Made by a program: the position numbers and the translations under genes. From positions 110,160 to 174,159 of the forward strand of contig NZ_JBMDYO010000005.1 in assembly GCF_049310885.1 (NCBI RefSeq): a stretch of DNA of 64,000 nt, in the 5' to 3' direction. The DNA is from CAYZJV01 sp049310885. GTDB lineage: Bacteria; Spirochaetota; Spirochaetia; Sphaerochaetales; Sphaerochaetaceae. Positions within the stretch are counted from its first letter, which is position 1. Every line of letters starts with the position of its first letter. This document shows, in pieces, positions 53,361 through 60,194 of the stretch. The notes under the pieces were generated by a model. That model did not search any database. It was not told the origin of the DNA and saw nothing but the letters and a program-made list of their open reading frames with translations.

Positions 53361-54572
53361 TTAGAAAGCAATGTTGACTGCAGCAATGAGTGAACCACCA
53401 AGCGTCATGATATCATCACTTGCATAAGTAAGAGAGAGAGTTGCACCATCAACAATTACATCAGACTCAACAGAAGCTTCAACTTCAAGAGTCTCATCAC
53501 TTGCATAGGTAGCCTCAGCAGAAGCAACATACTTTTCAGCAGTGTAAGTAGCACCACCACCAACATACCAAGCCTGCTCATTGACACCCATGAGTGTGTA
53601 TCCACCGTTTACGTTGACGCTAATTTCTTCGGTAGCAGCAAAATCAACAGATGCACCAAGAATAGAGGCATTCAACAAATCTTTACCAGTAACTTCAATA
53701 TCGAACTGGTCGATCGCAAAAGCAGCTTTGGCAGACAGAATATTCTCTGTTCCATCATCATATGCAGCAGAGGCAGCATCATCAAGAGTAGCAAAATAGA
53801 CATCCAAAGTAACAATGTCAATAACAGTGTTAACTGCAACTTCAACTTCAAGACCATCATCATACACTAAATCAGATTCGATATTAGCAGTGATGTCGTC
53901 CATCGTATAAGCTCCCTTCATTGAGAACGATGCAGCTTTGTCGGTGTCTTTGAGCATTCCAGCAGCACCGAAAGATAATGCCAAGCCATCACCAAGTTCA
54001 TACTCGGGGGTAGTGACCGAACCAAAGAGGTTGTAGGTTTCTGCATCGATGTCATTTGTGGCGTCACGAGGAGCCGCTACACCAAAGACATAACCAGCAT
54101 ATCCAACTTCAACACCAGCACCTTCAACGACATAGTCAGCAGGCTCAAGGTCAAGAGCATCCTCATCTGCTGTAGTATCGATATCAATTGCAGATGAAGC
54201 AAAGTTTGGAGCTCCCATAGCACCCAAGATACCAACATACCAATCATCTCCGATAATCTTAGCAGAAGTAATTTCAGCGTTTGAAACAATTTCTCCATCT
54301 GCAAAAGCATCGTTTTCATTTGCCTGATCTTCAAAATCAAACGCAAGAGTCAATTCAGCTTTGATCTCAGCATAGATGTCTCCGTCACCAGCATTGTCAA
54401 CAAGCTTTTCGAAGAATACAAGATCACTTGTCAATTCAACGACATTCTCGAATCCATACTGCTGTGAGTCGAAATCGATACCAAAGTTAGCCTCAGCCTC
54501 ACCCGTGAAGCCGGCGAAAGCCACACTGCCCACGAGTACTAGAACCAAAAGTACTGCAGAAATCTTCTTCAT
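53361..54572 (-). CDS. Probable major outer-membrane protein, unknown family
   Basis: 403 residues with a clear signal peptide (MKKISAVLLVLVLVGSVAFA). The mature part is strongly acidic, rich in Ala, Asp, Glu, Thr and Val, and shows alternating strand patterns ending in AVNIAF. This suggests a porin-like barrel in the outer membrane. I do not recognise the family. High expression is implied by a consensus promoter (TTGACA, 17 bases, TATAAT), GGAGG before the ATG, restricted codon choice (many GCA, GAC, AAC, ACT) and a strong terminator. Start at 54572; the open frame upstream crosses the leader. Confidence 0.72.
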   Translation of the reverse strand: MKKISAVLLVLVLVGSVAFAGFTGEAEANFGIDFDSQQYGFENVVELTSDLVFFEKLVDNAGDGDIYAEIKAELTLAFDFEDQANENDAFADGEIVSNAEITSAKIIGDDWYVGILGAMGAPNFASSAIDIDTTADEDALDLEPADYVVEGAGVEVGYAGYVFGVAAPRDATNDIDAETYNLFGSVTTPEYELGDGLALSFGAAGMLKDTDKAASFSMKGAYTMDDITANIESDLVYDDGLEVEVAVNTVIDIVTLDVYFATLDDAASAAYDDGTENILSAKAAFAIDQFDIEVTGKDLLNASILGASVDFAATEEISVNVNGGYTLMGVNEQAWYVGGGATYTAEKYVASAEATYASDETLEVEASVESDVIVDGATLSLTYASDDIMTLGGSLIAAVNIAF

Positions 54573-54641
54573 ACTTCCTCCAAAAAAATTCGGGACAGGC
54601 GCAAAGACCCGCTTCTTCCCTTTTCTCGTTATACAAGACGG

Positions 54642-54670
54642 ATTATAACAACGCCCCATATAGCTGTCAA
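54642..54670 (-). promoter_or_regulatory. Consensus sigma70-type promoter of the outer-membrane protein gene
   Basis: -35 TTGACA (54665-54670), 17-base spacer, -10 TATAAT (54642-54647): a perfect match at ideal spacing. AT-rich sequence lies upstream. The leader is about 63 bases. Confidence 0.88.
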
Positions 54671-54819
54671 GTTAAATTAATATTCGAAACAAAAGTTACA
54701 CATTTTTTATATAAATCTCATGTAGAGGCCCGATTTTCCAAAAATCTACAAATATTTCACAAAATTCCGACATAATGCATGACTCCACAGCAGTGTTTTC
54801 ATGACTCCGTTCTGTATAA

Positions 54820-55791
54820 TTATTCGAAATCGATTTTTTCGGTTGAACTAATTTCGTCATTCCATCTCGGCACCGAAATAGCGATTGTACGGGTAAGATC
54901 AGTTGGAGTCACCGCATCGAACATCCGCTCTATTCTGAGGGAATCACCTGCTAGGCGCATAACTACTTCTCGAATTCCCCGGGAAGGCAGCGAGGAGCAG
55001 AGTGAATCGAACAAATAGTGGAAGACTCCAAGTCCTTGGAACTCCTCGCGCACACCATAACAACGAACCACAGCGACCTGCTTCTCTTTATATATATGGT
55101 AACGCAGGAATCCGACGAACTCACCCTCCAGAGTAAGAGCAACCAGATGCTGATCCTCGTGGTGTTTGTGCCAAGCCTCTTTGACCTGCAAAGCTGAGTG
55201 ATTCGCCGTCGGGAGGTCCATCTCGTAGACGCGAGAGACCGCCAATTCACCCAAAGCAACAATCTCCTCCTCATACGAAGAAGCATTATCGGTTATAACA
55301 AAGTCCTCTCGGACCAAATCACCAGGGCCATCTTCGGGAGCCTCCTCTCCTAGTCTGGCTAGTCGGAAGGCCTCGTCATGTCGCTCATACCAATGGAATA
55401 TCCTGCGCCTGATCTCCTTATCCTTATAATAATACCAAAGTCGCTCAAGGGAGGGTTGTTCATGCAGAACATCCTTGAACTGGCGAAAGACCCCTTTACC
55501 CGACTGGAGCACTTGCCTGAGACGCTCCCTGTATATAGGATTTCTGAGCGTTGAGACAAATTTCTCCATAGTCCTGAATCCATCGGAGGGATACCAGGGT
55601 GGAAGATCGAGAAAACGTTGTGGCTCTATTTCTCTGCGGTCGGCGACGAACTCAACTTCGCTGACTATACCATCCTTAAGATCAATGCAATATCCGTTAG
55701 CCTGGTCTTCCATACAGAAGATGACCTGGTAGAGAAATTCGTCTGAAAGCGGCGGAAGCATATAGCCTTCACTGGTATGTTCACTGTCCAT
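54820..55791 (-). CDS. GNAT N-acetyltransferase-like protein with extra N-terminal domain
   Basis: 323 residues. The C-terminal part (about 185-320) has the GNAT acetyl-CoA region (LVALTLEGEFVGFLRYHIYKEKQVAVVRCYGVREEFQGLGVFHYLF). The glycine loop is degenerate (EEFQGLGVF, against R/QxxGxG/A). The N-terminal 110 residues contain acidic and aromatic segments (ADRREIEPQRFLDLPPWYPSDGFRTMEKFV) resembling a UPF0158-type domain, assigned with low certainty. The frame is open far into eno on the opposite strand, but the ATG at 55791 is the likely start, because a -10 box ends seven bases before it and no Shine-Dalgarno sequence is in range. Confidence 0.7.
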   Translation of the reverse strand: MDSEHTSEGYMLPPLSDEFLYQVIFCMEDQANGYCIDLKDGIVSEVEFVADRREIEPQRFLDLPPWYPSDGFRTMEKFVSTLRNPIYRERLRQVLQSGKGVFRQFKDVLHEQPSLERLWYYYKDKEIRRRIFHWYERHDEAFRLARLGEEAPEDGPGDLVREDFVITDNASSYEEEIVALGELAVSRVYEMDLPTANHSALQVKEAWHKHHEDQHLVALTLEGEFVGFLRYHIYKEKQVAVVRCYGVREEFQGLGVFHYLFDSLCSSLPSRGIREVVMRLAGDSLRIERMFDAVTPTDLTRTIAISVPRWNDEISSTEKIDFE

Positions 55792-55797
55792 AGGGGT

Positions 55798-55826
55798 AGT
55801 GTACTCCCCTCCTTCCCATTTGAAAA
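55798..55826 (-). promoter_or_regulatory. GNAT gene promoter, leaderless type
   Basis: -35 TTTTCA (55821-55826), 17-base spacer, -10 TACACT (55798-55803), six bases to the ATG at 55791. Same geometry as the other leaderless-type promoters here. Confidence 0.5.
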
Positions 55827-55855
55827 GGGAATTGACTGCCAAATGTCCTGTTGCC

Positions 55856-55884
55856 TTGACAATCGGGGGGAAAACTACGATATT
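55856..55884 (+). promoter_or_regulatory. eno promoter
   Basis: -35 TTGACA (55856-55861), 17-base spacer, -10 GATATT (55879-55884). The leader has AGGAGAG before the ATG at 55916. Confidence 0.65.
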
Positions 55885-55915
55885 TTGACCATAACCTTTA
55901 TAGGAGAGTATATTC

Positions 55916-57214
55916 ATGAGTATCATTGAATTTGTAGAAGCAAGAGAGATCCTCGACTCACGTGGAAACCCCACCGTTGAAGTAGATGTGATTCTCGAAG
56001 ACGGCTCAATGGGTCGTGCCGCAGTTCCCTCAGGAGCATCGACCGGTGTACACGAAGCAGTCGAATTGCGCGATGGCGACAAGAAGCGCTTCATGGGCAA
56101 GGGCGTCCTCAAGGCTGTGGACAACGTAAACACCCTTATCGCTCCTGAATTGGAGGGCATGGATGCACTCGACCAGGTGGCTATCGACCAGGCAATGCTT
56201 GCCCTCGATGGAACCGAAAACAAGAGCAAGCTCGGAGCAAACGCCATTTTGGGTGTCTCCATGGCAGTAGCCCGTGCAGCTGCCGACTATCTCGGCGTTC
56301 CCCTTTTCAAGTACCTCGGAGCCTACCACGCTTGCGTGCTTCCTGTTCCCATGGCAAACATCCTCAATGGTGGAGCACACTCGGACAACAAGGTTGACTT
56401 CCAGGAGTTCATGGTTATGCCTATCGGCGCACCATCACTTCGCGAAGGCCTTAGGATGACTGCGGAAGTTTTCCACAATCTCAAGAGCGTCCTCAAGAAG
56501 CGCGGCTACAACACCTCTGTTGGTGACGAGGGTGGATTCGCCCCCGACTTGCAGTCCAACGAAGAGGCTTTGGAAGTTATCATGGAGGCTATCAAGAATG
56601 CCGGTTACACAACAGGAAAAGATGGTGATTTCATGATTGCCCTCGACCCTGCAGCCAGTGAACTCTATGACGAGAAAACCAAGACATACAAACTCCGCTG
56701 GACAACCGGCGACTCTCTTACCAGCAAAGAGATGGTAGAACTCTGGACCAGCTGGGCAGAGAAGTACCCCATTATCTCTATTGAAGATGGTATGGCAGAA
56801 GACGACTGGGAAGGCTGGAAGATGCTTACCGATGCTATCGGAGACAAGGTACAGCTCGTAGGTGACGACCTCTTCGTTACCAACACCAAGAGACTCGAGC
56901 GCGGAATTAAAACCAATACCGCGAATTCGATCCTTATCAAGGTGAACCAGATCGGTACCCTTACCGAAACTTTCCAGGCAATCGAAATGGCACACAAGGC
57001 CGGCTATACCGCAGTTGTCTCACACCGCTCAGGTGAGACCGAAGACAACTTCATTGCAGACCTCGTCGTAGCTTTACAGACTGGACAGATCAAGACCGGA
57101 AGCATGAGTCGTTCAGACAGGCTGGCAAAGTACAACCAGCTCATGAGAATCGAAGACTACTTGGGCGATACAGCAACCTATGCTGGAAGAAAGGCTTTCA
57201 AAGTCCTCGACTAA
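55916..57214 (+). CDS. eno: Enolase
   Basis: Interconverts 2-phosphoglycerate and phosphoenolpyruvate in glycolysis. The 432 residues match the family. It starts IIEFVEAREILDSRGNPTVEVDV. The magnesium and substrate residues are in GDEGGFAPD, ISIEDGMAEDDW and VGDDLFVTN, the catalytic Lys in NSILIKVNQIGT, and SHRSGETED follows. Codon use is strongly biased toward C-ending codons, unlike most neighbours, as expected for a highly expressed gene. Single-gene unit with its own promoter and terminator. Confidence 0.98.
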   Translation: MSIIEFVEAREILDSRGNPTVEVDVILEDGSMGRAAVPSGASTGVHEAVELRDGDKKRFMGKGVLKAVDNVNTLIAPELEGMDALDQVAIDQAMLALDGTENKSKLGANAILGVSMAVARAAADYLGVPLFKYLGAYHACVLPVPMANILNGGAHSDNKVDFQEFMVMPIGAPSLREGLRMTAEVFHNLKSVLKKRGYNTSVGDEGGFAPDLQSNEEALEVIMEAIKNAGYTTGKDGDFMIALDPAASELYDEKTKTYKLRWTTGDSLTSKEMVELWTSWAEKYPIISIEDGMAEDDWEGWKMLTDAIGDKVQLVGDDLFVTNTKRLERGIKTNTANSILIKVNQIGTLTETFQAIEMAHKAGYTAVVSHRSGETEDNFIADLVVALQTGQIKTGSMSRSDRLAKYNQLMRIEDYLGDTATYAGRKAFKVLD

Positions 57215-57236
57215 TTCCCTCAGCGTATGAATTTCT

Positions 57237-57266
57237 GGCTACCTGCTACGGCGGGTAGCCTTTTTT
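57237..57266 (+). terminator. eno terminator
   Basis: Seven-base perfect stem GGCTACC/GGTAGCC with a 10-base loop, followed directly by TTTTTT. Confidence 0.9.
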
Positions 57267-57268
57267 CA

Positions 57269-57297
57269 TTGCCCTCACTTTTATTGGACTGTATTAT
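57269..57297 (+). promoter_or_regulatory. Promoter of the small barrel gene after eno
   Basis: -35 TTGCCC (57269-57274), 17-base spacer, -10 TATTAT (57292-57297). AGGAG precedes the ATG at 57339. Confidence 0.5.
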
Positions 57298-57338
57298 ATG
57301 AGGATCATCACCATGAACCAGAATCTAGGAGATTATCA

Positions 57339-57932
57339 ATGAAAAGATTTTCGCTTATCATGTTAGTATTATTGCTTGGTGTTTCATTCACTTTTGCCGA
57401 AGACTTCGGTGCAGGAGTCAGTATAGGGGGAAATCTTGCTTTCCTCTCCACTGAAGGGGGCTTGGATACCTTGCTTGATGATAGAAGCCCTCGATTCGGA
57501 CTCACTGCAGGAATGTACGGTGACTACGAATTCCATTCATTCAAAGACAAGATATATCTATCGGTCCAACCGGGGATCTTCTATACCATGAAAGGCTTTC
57601 GCGTAGATGATTTGAAAATCAATCTCGACTACATCGAGATTCCCGTACTGCTCAAAGCACGTATGCCTATCGATGCTCCTGTGGACCCCTATTTCATCAT
57701 AGGACCGTCACTGGGAATCAACATAGTACGCGAAAGTGAAAGTGGGAATTTTTCTATCAGCTCAGACGATAAGAGAGCCGATTTCGGCATCATAGTCGGA
57801 GCTGGAGTAGATCTAGAGATGGATCTTGCAGTCGATATCAGAGCTAATTTCGGCTTGGTGAATATCATTGATAGCGATACCAGAAACCAGAACCACTCTG
57901 TAGCACTCGTTGCGAGCTATACCATCATGTAG
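57339..57932 (+). CDS. Outer-membrane beta-barrel protein, OmpA/PorT-like barrel
   Basis: 197 residues with a signal peptide (cleaved after FTFA, about residue 20). It has the repeated strand pattern of the OMP_b-brl families: GAGVSIGGNLAFL, FGLTAGMYGDYEF, IYLSVQPGIFYTMKGF, DYIEIPVLLKARM, PYFIIGPSLGINI, ADFGIIVGAGVDLEM and the final VALVASYTIM. Eight strands would close one small barrel. Function unknown. Unlike the 23-25 kb trio, it has its own promoter and a strong terminator. Confidence 0.75.
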   Translation: MKRFSLIMLVLLLGVSFTFAEDFGAGVSIGGNLAFLSTEGGLDTLLDDRSPRFGLTAGMYGDYEFHSFKDKIYLSVQPGIFYTMKGFRVDDLKINLDYIEIPVLLKARMPIDAPVDPYFIIGPSLGINIVRESESGNFSISSDDKRADFGIIVGAGVDLEMDLAVDIRANFGLVNIIDSDTRNQNHSVALVASYTIM

Positions 57933-57955
57933 CATTTCTTCTTTTTAATATTCGG

Positions 57956-57986
57956 TCACCGTGGAGAACTTCTACGGTGATTTTTT
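57956..57986 (+). terminator. Terminator of the small barrel gene
   Basis: Stem TCACCGT/ACGGTGA with an 11-base loop, followed by TTTTTT. Confidence 0.88.
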
Positions 57987-57996
57987 ATCTGAAGAG

Positions 57997-58608
57997 TTAT
58001 CTGTCTCCTTGCTCCTCAAAATACCGTTGTATCTCTGCAGAAGAAAAGCCCTTTTTCCGTAGTTCACTGGTGAGCTTCATACTATCGGCGTTACATTTAC
58101 GAGAGAGCCTTTGTACTGCCTTTGCAATCGCGTCAAAGGCAGCCTCAGAATCAGAGAACCACTGACTTGCTGCTTGTTGTGCTATCGAACGATCTACTCC
58201 CCGTTGCACCAAACGCAGTATAAGGACTTGCGCCCCCTCGGGATTCTTTCGCTGTCTTGAAATGATGAACTGATTTGCGAAGCGGTAATCGTCAAGCAGA
58301 TGCTCTGACTCCAACCGATCCAATTGTTCAGCTATTATCGCGGGAGGAAAATCCTTCTGTCGGAGTTTGAGCTCGAGTTCTTTCCTCCCATGTTCCCGCC
58401 TTGCGAGGAGATCCATCGCCTTAAGACGACATCGGGCGCCAAGCATCTTGTCTCTAAGTAAAAAGAACTCCTGCTCATCCAGCTCTTGGCCATCATGTAG
58501 TCCAAGTTGTGCCAGTTGGGCAAAGGAGATGAAAAAAGAGGAGCCCTCGACAGGGACGGCAAAGTAACCGTCCTTCGATGCTCCCCTTCGTATGGTGGCG
58601 TACGCCAT
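57997..58608 (-). CDS. recX: Regulatory protein RecX
   Basis: 203 residues. RecX binds RecA filaments and limits their activity. The three-helix repeats are visible: LLARREHGRKELELKLRQKDFPPAIIAEQLDRLE, LLDDYRFANQFIISRQRKNPEGAQVLILRLVQRGVDRSIAQQ and the C-terminal KLTSELRKKGFSSAEIQRYFEEQG. GGGGAGG precedes the ATG. It lies 17 bases behind rpsI, not next to recA, so it is made together with two ribosomal proteins. That is an unusual partner set. Confidence 0.9.
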   Translation of the reverse strand: MAYATIRRGASKDGYFAVPVEGSSFFISFAQLAQLGLHDGQELDEQEFFLLRDKMLGARCRLKAMDLLARREHGRKELELKLRQKDFPPAIIAEQLDRLESEHLLDDYRFANQFIISRQRKNPEGAQVLILRLVQRGVDRSIAQQAASQWFSDSEAAFDAIAKAVQRLSRKCNADSMKLTSELRKKGFSSAEIQRYFEEQGDR

Positions 58609-58625
58609 CCAATAACCTCCCCGCT

Positions 58626-59042
58626 TTAACGCTTGGAGAACTGGAACTTACGACGTGCTCCTGGCTGACCGAACTTCTTACGTTCGACCATGCGGCTATC
58701 ACGAGTCATGAACCCGTTTGCGTGCAGTGCAGGACGATTGGCTTCGTCATGCTCTACCAATGCACGTGCAATACCGTGACGGCAAGCACCAGCCTGACCG
58801 GTAGGACCACCGCCAGTGACGTTGATCACCAGATCAAATTTGTTATTGTTGTCGGTCACTTCAAGTGGCTGGTGAACCATATAGACGTACAACGGATTTC
58901 CGAAATACTCTTCCACCTTCCTACCATTGATAGTGATGTTCCCTTCGCCCTCGCGGAGGTAGACACGGGCTACGGCAGTCTTACGGCGACCGGTACCCTT
59001 ACCGAGATTTGCATGTTGTTTTTCAGTTTTCTTTGTTGCCAC
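58626..59042 (-). CDS. rpsI: 30S ribosomal protein S9
   Basis: 138 residues, ending in the conserved RKKFGQPGARRKFQFSKR tail that reaches the P site. GTGRRKTAVARVYLREGEGNITING at the N-terminus is diagnostic. The start is GTG at 59040-59042 with AGGAG eight bases upstream. Follows rplM by 15 bases, the standard pair. Confidence 0.98.
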   Translation of the reverse strand: MATKKTEKQHANLGKGTGRRKTAVARVYLREGEGNITINGRKVEEYFGNPLYVYMVHQPLEVTDNNNKFDLVINVTGGGPTGQAGACRHGIARALVEHDEANRPALHANGFMTRDSRMVERKKFGQPGARRKFQFSKR

Positions 59043-59057
59043 TTTTCTGCTCCTACC

Positions 59058-59486
59058 TTAGATTTCCACCTGAATGGGCTGCTGTGCCGTATGTGGATGG
59101 ACATCTCCAGCATACACTTTCATATTGGTGAACAGCTTGTTCCCCAACGGCCCCTTGGGAAGCATGCCCTTAACAGCGTGTTCCATCGGGAAAACCGGCT
59201 TTCGAACCACCATGTCGGCATACGACTCGGTTGTCAAACCACCGGGATAGTTGGAGTGGCGGTAGTATTTCTTGTCCTGGTATTTGTTGCCGGACAACGC
59301 AGCCTTCGCAGCATTGATGATAATAACGTAATCGCCCATGTCCTGGTGAGGTACATACTCTGGCTTGTTCTTACCGCGAAGAATCCGCGCAGCAGCAACA
59401 GCCACACGACCCAATTCCTTTCCTTCAGCATCGATCAGATACCATTTCTTTTCGATCGTTGCCGGTTTTACAAAAATAGTCTTCAT
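59058..59486 (-). CDS. rplM: 50S ribosomal protein L13
   Basis: 142 residues, standard length. Characteristic WYLIDAEGKELGRVAVAAARILRGKNKPEYVPHQDMGDYVIIINA and KGMLPKGPLGNKLF. First gene of rplM-rpsI-recX. The leader has a consensus-like promoter and an AGGAGGA-containing hairpin, while the sequence just before the ATG offers only a weak AGGG, so translation may be controlled through the leader. Confidence 0.98.
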   Translation of the reverse strand: MKTIFVKPATIEKKWYLIDAEGKELGRVAVAAARILRGKNKPEYVPHQDMGDYVIIINAAKAALSGNKYQDKKYYRHSNYPGGLTTESYADMVVRKPVFPMEHAVKGMLPKGPLGNKLFTNMKVYAGDVHPHTAQQPIQVEI

Positions 59487-59505
59487 CTACATAACCCTAT
59501 GTTCA

Positions 59506-59521
59506 AGGAGGACTTCCTCCT
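59506..59521 (-). promoter_or_regulatory. Hairpin with buried Shine-Dalgarno-like sequence in the rplM leader
   Basis: AGGAGGA/TCCTCCT with a 2-base centre, 20-35 bases upstream of the rplM ATG. The strongest Shine-Dalgarno-like sequence in the leader is locked in this stem. It may be a site for autogenous control by L13; there is no resemblance I can confirm to known L13 leaders. Confidence 0.35.
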
Positions 59522-59549
59522 CGCGTAATATTCCGCATTCAGCGGTGTA

Positions 59550-59578
59550 TCGTTACACATTTTCCCAATGTATGTCAA
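59550..59578 (-). promoter_or_regulatory. rplM operon promoter
   Basis: -35 TTGACA (59573-59578), 17-base spacer, -10 TAACGA (59550-59555). Leader of about 57 bases to the ATG at 59486. Confidence 0.6.
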
Positions 59579-59650
59579 TACATGGCGATAATTTCACTCT
59601 TTTCCAAGGTACGGCTACGCTAAGGCGGCGTACAGTGCCGATTCGCATAG

Positions 59651-60162
59651 TTATCCATACCAAAGGGCAAGCTTCTCGGCTACCGCAGCATCTTTCGCAC
59701 ACTTTTTATCGCAGATAAAATTCCCTGGGAAAGGAAGGATTGGGATGAGGACCTCGGCATTGACCTCACAATCTGCGAAAAAAGGGGCGCCAGAAGGCGA
59801 CGGCCTACCCATCGACAAGACCCGAAAGCACAGGATCGGTGATGACGAGTGGAACGTCACCAATTCCGAACACTCTGCGCATGATCTCCACCGTACAGCA
59901 TCTTCCTTCTAACAGACGGATGACGCAGTATCTGGGCAGCAGCTGCTCCACTATCTTCACGAGCATTTTGGAATGATCCGAGGGATAATCGGCGAGTAGA
60001 CCGCGAGCAACGGTCCCATGTATTGCCTGCACCATTCCCCCAAGCCCATAACCAAAATGGCTCTACCATGATTCTGATAAAAATCGACGTATCGTCTTCC
60101 CTACTGGTCGTACAAATGGAAGAGCAGAGCATAGACGACAAAAGGCATACTATAACCATGAG
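59651..60162 (-). pseudogene. Probable decayed protein gene in the 0.7-kb gap between rplM and the helicase
   Basis: The stretch 59487-60194 has no intact gene of normal length, but pieces of coding-like sequence lie in two minus-strand frames. One frame gives MPFVVYALLFHLYDQ, a stop, then RRYVDFYQNHGRAILVMG. A second gives GMVQAIHGTVARGLLADYPS... to VPLVITDPVLSGLVDG and a stop (60035-59805). The first frame resumes with FFADCEVNAEVLIPILPF... to the stop at 59651. Codon use in these pieces looks like that of real genes. The simplest reading is one ancestral gene with two frameshifts and nonsense codons; a run of T6 near 59780 could be one shift point. I do not recognise the family. A sequencing error or a short real gene at 59805-60035 is possible. 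Confidence 0.35.
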
Positions 60163-60194
60163 GGTCGTTTTGTCTACCCATGTATCACATCATA

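Noticed and set aside
55792..56262. The GNAT gene frame stays open another 157 codons into eno on the opposite strand.
   Set aside because: That part is antisense to highly conserved eno codons and has shadow-like Ser/Arg/Pro composition. A promoter and ATG at 55791 explain the gene.
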